Shown here one piece after another: positions 9,323-16,987 of a stretch of 64,000 nt of DNA. The stretch's first letter is position 1, and the number at the start of each line of letters is the position of its first letter. The position numbers and the translations under genes were made by a program. The DNA is taken from the NCBI GenBank assembly GCA_039027435.1, contig JBCCKF010000001.1, positions 248,001 through 312,000 of the forward strand, given 5' to 3'. The DNA comes from CALBPI01 sp039027435 (lineage in GTDB: Bacteria; Pseudomonadota; Gammaproteobacteria; Steroidobacterales; Woeseiaceae). Under the pieces are notes generated by a model, which had not been told where the DNA came from, did not search any database, and saw only the letters and a program-made list of their open reading frames with translations.

Positions 9323-10741
9323 TCAGAGGGAATTGCGGATGCGTTCAATAATGCTGGTGCTCGAACGGCCTTCACGAAAACTCAGTACACGCACCTCACC
9401 ACCGTTTGAGAGCACTGCAGCGCCACCGGCGATATCGGAAACGGCGTAGTCTCCACCTTTGACCAACACATCGGGCAGCACGGATTCAATCAGTGGCGCG
9501 GGAGTATCAGTTGAGAACGGCACGACCCAGTCGACTGCCGCCAGACCCGCCAACACCATCATGCGATCTTCGACGGTATTGATCGGTCTGCCCGGGCCTT
9601 TCAGGCGCTCGACCGACGCATCGTCATTGACTGCAACGATCAGCCTGTCGCCGAGCGACTTTGCCTCTTCAAGGTACGCAACGTGGCCTGCATGGAGCAG
9701 ATCGAAGCACCCATTGGTCATGACTACACGCTCACCACTCTGCTTAGCCTCATCGACCAGCGCCAACAGAGAGGCCGCGTCCACGGGTTCACGACCACCC
9801 TTTCCACGCCGATGCAGCGCTACCCGCAACTCGGCCGGGGTCACACCCGCAACACCGATCTTGCCAACCACCCTGCCGGCCGCCAGGTTCGCAAGCTGAA
9901 CCGCCGTTCGTAGCTCGCAGCCTGCAGCAATCGCCGCACCCAGCGTCGCAATCACAGTATCGCCGGCACCGGTCACATCAAAAACCTCACGCGCCTCTGT
10001 CGAGAGGTGGAACGGCTCGTCGTCGAGCGTCACCAGCAACATACCTCGCTGGCTGCGCGTCACGAGCAGCGCCTTGAGGTTGAGGTCCGCAACCATCTGC
10101 CGGGCCTTCGCCTCAAGCCCATCGTCATTTGCCCAATCACCGGCTGCACCACGAAACTCGCTCTCGTTCGGCGTAATCAGACTCGCGTTTCGATACTTCG
10201 AAAAATCGCTGCCTTTCGGATCGATAAGGACAATCGCACCGGCTGCTTTCGCGACATCGATGAGCTCGGAGACATCGCTAAGCGCACCCTTGCCATAGTC
10301 CGACAGAATCACGACCTGCTGGCCCTCAACCTGCGACTCCAGTGTGGGTTTCAAAAGTGCGCGTGCGCCGGTTTCCTCTCTATCGAGCCGGATCAACTGC
10401 TGGCCGCGTGAAAGTACGCGCAGTTTTGTGGTTGTCGGTCTGTGTGGGTCACGAATCAGCTTCGTATCAACACCCGACGATTGCAGAAGTGACTCGAGCC
10501 GGAGCGCCGCATCGTCATCGCCGGCGGCGCCCAAGAGCGAAACACTGGACCCGAGCATGGCGAGATTGACCGCCACGTTCGCCGCACCCCCAGCGCGCTC
10601 TTCATCTACATCTACATGTACAACCGGTACCGGTGCTTCGGGAGACACCCGCCGTGTTGCGCCAAACCAGTACTGGTCCAGCATCACATCACCGGCGACA
10701 AGTACCGATCCGGTGGAAAAATCAGGTATCGAGATGGCCAT
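9323..10741 (-). CDS. hldE: Bifunctional heptose 7-phosphate kinase / heptose 1-phosphate adenylyltransferase
   Basis: Makes ADP-heptose for the LPS inner core. The 472-residue protein fuses two domains. The N-terminal ribokinase-like kinase has VAGDVMLDQYW at the start and the PfkB signature DVTGAGDTVIATL near residue 255. The C-terminal nucleotidyltransferase has the cytidylyltransferase motif NGCFDLLHAGHVAYL near residue 345. Both active-site signatures are intact. It is the first gene of the hldE-waaA operon. The ATG at 10741 is the natural start. Confidence 0.97.
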   Translation of the reverse strand: MAISIPDFSTGSVLVAGDVMLDQYWFGATRRVSPEAPVPVVHVDVDEERAGGAANVAVNLAMLGSSVSLLGAAGDDDAALRLESLLQSSGVDTKLIRDPHRPTTTKLRVLSRGQQLIRLDREETGARALLKPTLESQVEGQQVVILSDYGKGALSDVSELIDVAKAAGAIVLIDPKGSDFSKYRNASLITPNESEFRGAAGDWANDDGLEAKARQMVADLNLKALLVTRSQRGMLLVTLDDEPFHLSTEAREVFDVTGAGDTVIATLGAAIAAGCELRTAVQLANLAAGRVVGKIGVAGVTPAELRVALHRRGKGGREPVDAASLLALVDEAKQSGERVVMTNGCFDLLHAGHVAYLEEAKSLGDRLIVAVNDDASVERLKGPGRPINTVEDRMMVLAGLAAVDWVVPFSTDTPAPLIESVLPDVLVKGGDYAVSDIAGGAAVLSNGGEVRVLSFREGRSSTSIIERIRNSL

Positions 10742-10806
10742 GGCCGGATTATACCGTCACCCGCCAACAACAACGCTAGCGAGTGACGGCCAGAATACCC
10801 AGCCGC

Positions 10807-13164
10807 TCAGAACCTCATGATCACGCGCCCACCGAAAGTGCGCGGCTGACCGATGACATTGAAGGCAGAGCTCGATTGCGGACCCAGATTGGCGGTGAAA
10901 TACTCTTCGTCCAGCGCGTTGTTGAGATAGAGCTCCGCGCGCCAGGTTTCCGCCTGATATCCCGCGAGAAAATCGAACACGCTAAAGCTCTCGTTCACCG
11001 CATTTGCGAAATTCTCCGGAAGCGCAAAACTCTCGTCGGAATAACGATAGCGGCCATTCAAGAACCAACCGTTTTCCCACTCATATCGGGCGAATAGACC
11101 GCCAGTGACTTTAGGTGCGTAGGCAAACTCAAGGCCAGTCAGATCTCTACCGCCACCAACGACTTCATCGAGCACCCCTCGACCTTCGGTGAACTCTGTT
11201 TCAACGAAACCAAGGTTACCGCCGATGAGAAGACCATCTGCAGCGAGGTAGCTGACATCCACTTCAAATCCGAACAACTCGGATTCACCGATATTGACGG
11301 TCAAAACATCTAGCGGGTTCGATGTGAGCTGCACGCCGACCTGCTGGTCGGTGTAGTCAATGTAGAAGATATTCGAGTTGATCGTCAGGCGACCGTCTTC
11401 GCTTTGAGAACGAAACGCAAATTCATAGTTGTTCGTGAATTCTGGGTCGTAGCTGTTTACGACTCCGGCGGCCTCAAGCGTCGCTTGATCGGCATCTGGT
11501 GGCGCCAGTGCGCCCCGGAATTGGTTAATCGACAAACCACCAGCGCGATATCCTCGCTGGTAGGTAAACGCCGTAGAAACATTTTCTGTCCATGCGTAAT
11601 TCGCAGAGAACTTCGGCAGCCACGCATCGAAATCGTTATCGACGTCGGGGATATCGACGACGTTGGTAAATTGCGTCGCCAGGACACCTAAGACTTGATC
11701 GACGAGTGCATCGCCTGTTGTGATCGGGGGTACGAAGGTGCTGTCGAAAATGTTCTGTCGGATATCCTCTTGGTCATAGCGAAGACCAAACGTCAGCGTC
11801 CAGCGATCATCCAGGAAGTATTCGATTTCACCGAAAATCGCACGGTTATCAATCTCGAGATCACTCGTCCGATCGAAGTCAACCGGGAACGACGGCTGTA
11901 GGCCAACCGTAGCCTGACGAATCGCGGCAGCCTGTGCAATCTGCAGCTCGCTTGGTGTAGGCGTCATAAAGAACAGCTGTGCGATTGTAAAGGGGTCTGG
12001 CAGCGCAAGGTCAGTGCCTACAATCGACGTTGCATCTTGCGCCGTATCCCGCTGTTGGTTGTACAGGAACAGGCCAAACAATCCACGAAAGCGCTCCGTC
12101 TGGAAGCTTGCACGCAATTCCTGACTGGTGATCTTATCGTTGCTGTTGAACTGGCTTGCGCTGGCGCCACCAGTCTCGTCTCGGGTCGTATCGATAAACG
12201 AGTCCAGTGCAGAATCGGTATAGGCAGTGACACTGGTCAGTGTCCAGACGTCGCTAAGTTCATAATCGATAATCAACGAAGCAATATCACCTTCGTTTCC
12301 GATCCGTGTTTGCAAATTCTCGCGAGTGATTCGTTGCGACGGATATACCGACTCAAGGACGCGCCCGTCACCGGTCACCGAATCGATATTGGTGTAGTTC
12401 AATGAGAGGCTCAGTCCATCCACTGAAGCCGGCGTCCAAAGGGCTTTAGCACGAAAAGTGGTGGCCTCGCGTCGATCAGACTCATCAGTATTCAATGTCG
12501 GGTTGGTAATCCACCCATCGGTGCTGGTGTCGTCAACCGCCAAGCGAATACCAAAAGTATCACTGACTGGCAGCGATACCGCACCCGACAGCCGCTGACT
12601 GTTGAACTCACCGTATTGAAGCTGCACCGCTCCCTCTAGTTCATCGGACGGATCTACGGTATTCAACACGACCGCGCCCGCGAGCGCATTGCGCCCTTGC
12701 ACCGTCGACTGTGGGCCTCGGAAAATCTCCGCACTCTCGATATCCCAGAGGTTCAATGCACCGGACGTAAACAAGCCGGGTGCTAAAAACACCCCGTCTA
12801 CGTAGACCGCTGAAACGTTGCTCGTATTATCGCCGACACCTGCACCTGTGTTCCGCACACCGCGAATCGTGATGATCCCTTCATTGAATGCCGTCGAGAC
12901 GTTCGCGGTTTGGTTGAGAATGTCGCCGAGAGTTATGAAGTTCTGCTCTTCGATTGTCGCTTCATCAAAGACCGCCACACTGGTCACTGTGTCCTGAAGA
13001 GAACGTTCGATCTTCTGCCCCGAGACGACAACCTCGTCGATTTCCGACGCGTCCTCCGAGTCTTGGGTGAACCCGGATAGGGGTGCCAGACCCGCGGTTA
13101 ACAGTGTGATCAGACGTAGCCAAGAGCGATGCCCACGGTCTACCGAATAGCGACAGTTGCGCAT
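10807..13164 (-). CDS. TonB-dependent outer membrane receptor (iron/siderophore type likely)
   Basis: A 785-residue outer-membrane active transporter. A signal peptide ends around residue 34. The TonB box region is EIDEVVVSGQ, followed by a plug domain (LGDILNQTANVSTAF, IRGVRNTG, EIFRGPQSTVQGRNALAGAV). A long beta-barrel ends in the aromatic terminal strand GGRVIMRF recognised by the BAM complex. The barrel resembles the large marine TonB-receptor group with FecA/CirA-like plugs. A Fur-like palindrome about 97 bases upstream suggests iron control. The substrate cannot be read from sequence. It is separated from the next receptor upstream by a terminator. Confidence 0.9.
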   Translation of the reverse strand: MRNCRYSVDRGHRSWLRLITLLTAGLAPLSGFTQDSEDASEIDEVVVSGQKIERSLQDTVTSVAVFDEATIEEQNFITLGDILNQTANVSTAFNEGIITIRGVRNTGAGVGDNTSNVSAVYVDGVFLAPGLFTSGALNLWDIESAEIFRGPQSTVQGRNALAGAVVLNTVDPSDELEGAVQLQYGEFNSQRLSGAVSLPVSDTFGIRLAVDDTSTDGWITNPTLNTDESDRREATTFRAKALWTPASVDGLSLSLNYTNIDSVTGDGRVLESVYPSQRITRENLQTRIGNEGDIASLIIDYELSDVWTLTSVTAYTDSALDSFIDTTRDETGGASASQFNSNDKITSQELRASFQTERFRGLFGLFLYNQQRDTAQDATSIVGTDLALPDPFTIAQLFFMTPTPSELQIAQAAAIRQATVGLQPSFPVDFDRTSDLEIDNRAIFGEIEYFLDDRWTLTFGLRYDQEDIRQNIFDSTFVPPITTGDALVDQVLGVLATQFTNVVDIPDVDNDFDAWLPKFSANYAWTENVSTAFTYQRGYRAGGLSINQFRGALAPPDADQATLEAAGVVNSYDPEFTNNYEFAFRSQSEDGRLTINSNIFYIDYTDQQVGVQLTSNPLDVLTVNIGESELFGFEVDVSYLAADGLLIGGNLGFVETEFTEGRGVLDEVVGGGRDLTGLEFAYAPKVTGGLFARYEWENGWFLNGRYRYSDESFALPENFANAVNESFSVFDFLAGYQAETWRAELYLNNALDEEYFTANLGPQSSSAFNVIGQPRTFGGRVIMRF

Positions 13165-13260
13165 GACGATTACCTAAGAAACAGATGAAAAAAGCGAAGC
13201 CGCACCCCAATAGCCACGTGTCCCAAGGTGCCGACCCCTGACCCGGCGGAACACTAATAG

Positions 13261-13275
13261 AAACGAGAATCGTTT
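13261..13275 (-). promoter_or_regulatory. Fur-like palindrome upstream of the TonB receptor gene
   Basis: AAACGA-GAA-TCGTTT is a perfect 6-bp inverted repeat with a 3-base centre. It resembles the GAGAATCATT core of gammaproteobacterial Fur boxes, although the match to the 19-mer consensus is only partial. It lies 97 bases before the receptor start at 13164, in promoter range. Confidence 0.45.
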
Positions 13276-13314
13276 GCAACAAATGCTCATGTCCATCGAT
13301 GCATGCAGATCCCC

Positions 13315-13350
13315 AAAAAAAAGGCCTCTGCCACCGAGATGGCAGAGGCC
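13315..13350 (-). terminator. Rho-independent terminator after the ZnuD-like receptor gene
   Basis: A perfect 10-bp stem, GGCCTCTGCC (13323-13332) with GGCAGAGGCC (13341-13350), has an 8-base loop. On the minus strand it is followed by eight T residues (the A run at 13315-13322). It ends the transcript of the gene at 13375-15588, 24 bases past its stop. Confidence 0.95.
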
Positions 13351-13374
13351 TGATTCGACGCATCGCGTCTCGGA

Positions 13375-15588
13375 TCAGAACTGCACGTTCACCCCGAAAC
13401 GAATGTCACGACCCGGCAGCGGTGCTGACTGTGACAGGAACGATGTTGCTGAGCGCGCAAACTCATTGGTGAGGTTGCGTGCACGCAGCGAGAAGGTCAC
13501 GTTCTCTGCGCTCTGGATCGGCGCGATATCGAAGTAGACGTTGAAGAACGTGAAGTTATCGGTCGGAATGGTTCCGGCGATATCCACTTCGGCGCCTTCC
13601 TGGATTTCGCCGACACGGTTCTGATCCGCCGAGTATTGAATCTCGAATCGAATGCTTGCGTTCAGCGGTTCGTAATCCACATTGACCCCACCGAGGAAGC
13701 GGACCGGCGGGAAGAACGGTAGATCGCCGGCACTGACGGTGCCTGCATTGCTGCCGAGCGGAATAAACTCGTCACGAACGTTCTCGATGCCACCAAAGGA
13801 TGTTGCCTCGGTCGACTCACCACGCGCCAAATCGATTTGGCCGTCCATCGTCACTCTGACGTCGCCGGTATCAACGGCGAGATAGTCAACTTCCATCTCG
13901 AAGCCCCAGAGCTCAGCGTTAGCCTGCTGGTATGCGAATACCGGGAAGCCTTCATCAAACGGGAACGGCTCTCCCTCTTCAAACAGATCGCCAGTAGGGC
14001 TCAGGAAGATGAAGTCCGTGTAGTCGATGTAGTAGATGTTCGCGCCAAAGCCCATCGCACCCACTTCAGTCTTGTAGGAGAGCTCGATGGAGTTCGCCAC
14101 CTCGGTCTCGAGATTGACATCACCGATCTCAACCGTGTTGGTCGCCGGGTGGAAACCATTGGAGAACAATTCCTCAGCCGTCGGAGCACGCTCAGAACGG
14201 GCAAAGTTCAAACCGATGCTGGTGTCGTCGTCGATCTGGTAGATGCCAGAGAACGCAGCCGAGAACGTGGTGTTGTCTTCGCTGAAGCTGCGACCTTCAA
14301 ACGCCAGGTTGGTGGTCTCATTCTCTTGGCTGTCGATACGAGCACTGGCTTCGAGAATGTAGTTATCAAACGAATAACGGCCCAGCCCGAAGACGCCCCA
14401 ACGGAACTGCTCATTCAATGGCACGAACGCCTCTTCACCATCGGCTTCGAACTCGCGATCTGCCATGTTGAAACCGACGGTTCCCGTTGCTGTTCCACGA
14501 CCGTAGTCGAATTCACCAAGGAGCGCTTCGACACGCATTTCCCACTCATCGTTGGTGAACAGCGTCTCAGGCTCGTCGCCAGCGAACTCGGTGTGCTCGT
14601 AGTCAGCCAGACCAAACCGGAACTTGGCGGTTTCGATGATGCCGGAGTCAAAGTTGTACTCACCATCGATATCAAAACGCACCTGCTCAAAGTCGATGGA
14701 GATACCGCCTTCTTCACCTTCGAGGAAAGCGGTGACAAATCCATCGATGTCTTCGCCCTCTTCCTCTTCTTCTTCCTTCTTACCACCGGGCAGGCCATAT
14801 TTGCCTTCCTGGAAGCCTACGGCGAAGCCGAGGTAGCCCTTCTCGCCAACCCAAGACAAACCAGCGGTTGCCGAGGTCGCCTCAGAAGCACTGTTTTCAA
14901 CAATGCCTTCAACGCCTTCTTCCTCAGCTTCTTCATTGGCAAAGCCGGGGATTTCGTATTCGTTCGCCTGGCGATCGTTTGCATCGAAATGGAATACAAA
15001 ATTACTGCCGAGCGCGAAGTCCGCACTGCCGCCGATCGTGTCGCCGTCATCAGCCGTGGAATGCGCTGCGTTGAATTCGAGATCAAACCCGCCCTCGGGC
15101 AGGCTGCGTGGGATACGGTTGTCGTAAACATTGACGACACCGCCGACCGCGTTCTGGCCGAACCTTAGTGTTGAGGCGCCGCGCAAGATTTCGATCTGCT
15201 GAGCGTTCGCAACTTCTGTCGCAACCAGGTGATCGTTGCTCGCCGTCGACACGTCAAATGATGAAATGTCGTTGGTCAGGATGCGGATACGATCGCCACC
15301 AAGACCACGAATGATCGGGCGCGAAGCACCGGGGCCAAAGAACGTTGAACTGACCCCTGGCTGACGCGCCAGTGTCTCGCCCAAAGTATCGTCAAGATCA
15401 CGCCGGATTTCTTCCCGGCCTACGACCGTTGTTCCGAGCACAATTTCATTCACACTGGTACGCAACGGCGAAGATCGGACAATCACCTCGTCCACTTCAT
15501 CGGTTTTCGTGTCCTGTGCTTGCGCCGCGGCCATCGTTGCCCCCAGCAGCATCAAGCTGGCGGGCAATGGTCTACGTCTGATTCTCAT
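13375..15588 (-). CDS. TonB-dependent receptor, ZnuD-like zinc uptake receptor
   Basis: A 737-residue outer-membrane receptor with a signal peptide ending AAAQAQ. The plug carries FGPGASRPIIRGLGGDRIRILTN-like sequence typical of the ZnuD/zinc-receptor branch, and the barrel ends RDIRFGVNVQF. Where neisserial ZnuD has His-rich metal-capture loops, this protein has acidic stretches instead (ANEEAEEEGVEG and KKEEEEEEGED, about residues 220-270). A near-consensus Zur box lies 76 bases upstream, so zinc-repressed expression is likely. GAGGG is placed 8 bases before the ATG. Zinc as substrate is inferred from plug similarity plus the operator. Confidence 0.87.
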   Translation of the reverse strand: MRIRRRPLPASLMLLGATMAAAQAQDTKTDEVDEVIVRSSPLRTSVNEIVLGTTVVGREEIRRDLDDTLGETLARQPGVSSTFFGPGASRPIIRGLGGDRIRILTNDISSFDVSTASNDHLVATEVANAQQIEILRGASTLRFGQNAVGGVVNVYDNRIPRSLPEGGFDLEFNAAHSTADDGDTIGGSADFALGSNFVFHFDANDRQANEYEIPGFANEEAEEEGVEGIVENSASEATSATAGLSWVGEKGYLGFAVGFQEGKYGLPGGKKEEEEEEGEDIDGFVTAFLEGEEGGISIDFEQVRFDIDGEYNFDSGIIETAKFRFGLADYEHTEFAGDEPETLFTNDEWEMRVEALLGEFDYGRGTATGTVGFNMADREFEADGEEAFVPLNEQFRWGVFGLGRYSFDNYILEASARIDSQENETTNLAFEGRSFSEDNTTFSAAFSGIYQIDDDTSIGLNFARSERAPTAEELFSNGFHPATNTVEIGDVNLETEVANSIELSYKTEVGAMGFGANIYYIDYTDFIFLSPTGDLFEEGEPFPFDEGFPVFAYQQANAELWGFEMEVDYLAVDTGDVRVTMDGQIDLARGESTEATSFGGIENVRDEFIPLGSNAGTVSAGDLPFFPPVRFLGGVNVDYEPLNASIRFEIQYSADQNRVGEIQEGAEVDIAGTIPTDNFTFFNVYFDIAPIQSAENVTFSLRARNLTNEFARSATSFLSQSAPLPGRDIRFGVNVQF

Positions 15589-15663
15589 GGTTAACCCTCT
15601 GATATCGGTGTTTTCTTAAAAAAGGGGGGGATCCGGGTCACCCTGAACGACCCGTAGCTGAGT

Positions 15664-15682
15664 AATGTTATACCATTACATT
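15664..15682. promoter_or_regulatory. Zur box in the divergent ZnuD-like / acyltransferase promoter region
   Basis: AATGTTAT-ACC-ATTACATT matches the gammaproteobacterial Zur operator AATGTTAT-N3-ATAACATT at 15 of 16 arm positions with exact spacing. It sits 76 bases before the receptor start on the minus strand and 22 bases before the ATG at 15705 on the plus strand, so it could control both genes. Confidence 0.75.
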
Positions 15683-15704
15683 CTGAACGTGAACTATTCT
15701 GGAT

Positions 15705-16946
15705 ATGCCAGACTGCAGCATGCGCATCGAGACCATCGCCACCGTTGAGCGGCTGCACGACATTGAAATGGCCTGGGACGAGCTCTACAGCATCGACCCT
15801 CACGCCCATCTCTACCTGTCCTCGGATTTTCTCTGTGCGATCGCGCCTCGCGTCGCGGGCAATTTTCGCGTGTTGACCGCCTGGTCGGATGACGGGCGCT
15901 GTGTGGGCTTGCTCCCACTGATGGTCACAACGCAGTGGAGCAAGAGCGCCGCTTGTCTGACCAACGTGCTGGATATGCTTGGGCATGTGTTCGATGCCGA
16001 CTACACGGGGATCTTGTGTGACCCTGAAGTCGAGCAAGCGGTCTGCGAAGCGTTCGCGCGCGAGGTCTCCAAAATGGACTTCGCCAGAATCATCCTCAAC
16101 TACTTCAACAGTTCAGAGCGGCGACTCAACCTGTTCACGGACGCCTTCGATGCTCGTGTTTTCACGGTCAAGGCCAACCAGCATCTGATCAACGACGGGC
16201 AGACCGACAATCTCATTTGCCCGCACATCGAGCTTCCAAAGCAGTTCGACGATTATCTTGCCGGACTCAGCGCCAACTCCAGACAGAAGCTGCGGCGACT
16301 GCTTCGCCAGCTCGATGAAGAGCCAGCGCTCACGATCCACAAGTCGCGTCCGGAAACCTATACCCGTGACGTCACCATCCTCTCGCAGCTCTGGTATCAG
16401 AAGCATGTGCACCAGAAGGGACAGAAGCGAGCCACTCGGCTCGCAGAGTTATTTAAAGAGGTGGTCATGCTCGGTCTGGCGCAAGGCATGGTTTATCTCG
16501 CCATCCTGTGGAAAGACGGCCAACCCGTCGCTGCCCAGGCCAACTACGTGGACCGGGTCAAGCGACACGTGTTGTTCCACGTATCTGGGCGCGACGAGCG
16601 AGTCCGCGATCTCTCGGTTGGACTGATGCTACAGGCGCACTGCATTCGTTGGGCGATTGCGAATGGTATGCAACGGTTCGATTTCACCATTGGGAATGAG
16701 CCCTATAAGCACAGCCTCGGCGGTATTGATCGACATATTGTGTCGACAGAAGTGTCCACCCTGACTGGCGCCAACGTTGCCGACATATTGGACGAAGACT
16801 GTAAGGAAGACGTGCTCACACTGATTCGTCGCTATGAGGCGGCCGGGAACTCAGAGAGATCCCGCAAGGCAGCGGCACAGGCCATCCAGACATGGCCCGA
16901 ACTTGGGGACGACAGCGCGCTGCGACGTCTCGCATCGCCGAGCTGA
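15705..16946 (+). CDS. GNAT/FemAB-fold acyltransferase of the BioF2-like (CelD/BcsL) family
   Basis: A 413-residue cytosolic protein with the architecture of the Acetyltransf_6 (BioF2-like) family. The N-terminal half has SSDFLCAIAPRVAGNFRVLT. The C-terminal GNAT core has YLAILWKDGQPVAAQANY, then a conserved end with GLMLQAHCIRWAIANGMQ and FDFTIGNEPYKHSLGG. Members act in polysaccharide or lipid acylation, but the substrate here is unknown. The promoter region is shared with the ZnuD-like receptor and holds a Zur box. A second in-frame ATG at 15720 is an equally plausible start; neither has a strong Shine-Dalgarno sequence. Confidence 0.8.
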   Translation: MPDCSMRIETIATVERLHDIEMAWDELYSIDPHAHLYLSSDFLCAIAPRVAGNFRVLTAWSDDGRCVGLLPLMVTTQWSKSAACLTNVLDMLGHVFDADYTGILCDPEVEQAVCEAFAREVSKMDFARIILNYFNSSERRLNLFTDAFDARVFTVKANQHLINDGQTDNLICPHIELPKQFDDYLAGLSANSRQKLRRLLRQLDEEPALTIHKSRPETYTRDVTILSQLWYQKHVHQKGQKRATRLAELFKEVVMLGLAQGMVYLAILWKDGQPVAAQANYVDRVKRHVLFHVSGRDERVRDLSVGLMLQAHCIRWAIANGMQRFDFTIGNEPYKHSLGGIDRHIVSTEVSTLTGANVADILDEDCKEDVLTLIRRYEAAGNSERSRKAAAQAIQTWPELGDDSALRRLASPS

Positions 16947-16987
16947 GGAAGAATCTCCAGGACACGAGACTAAAGGAAAGGCGAAGT

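Noticed and set aside
13837..15168. A 443-codon open frame on the plus strand opposite the ZnuD-like receptor
   Set aside because: It is the mirror of an acidic, codon-biased gene. The translation has no recognisable domain, no ribosome-binding site, and the minus-strand frame is clearly a TonB receptor.
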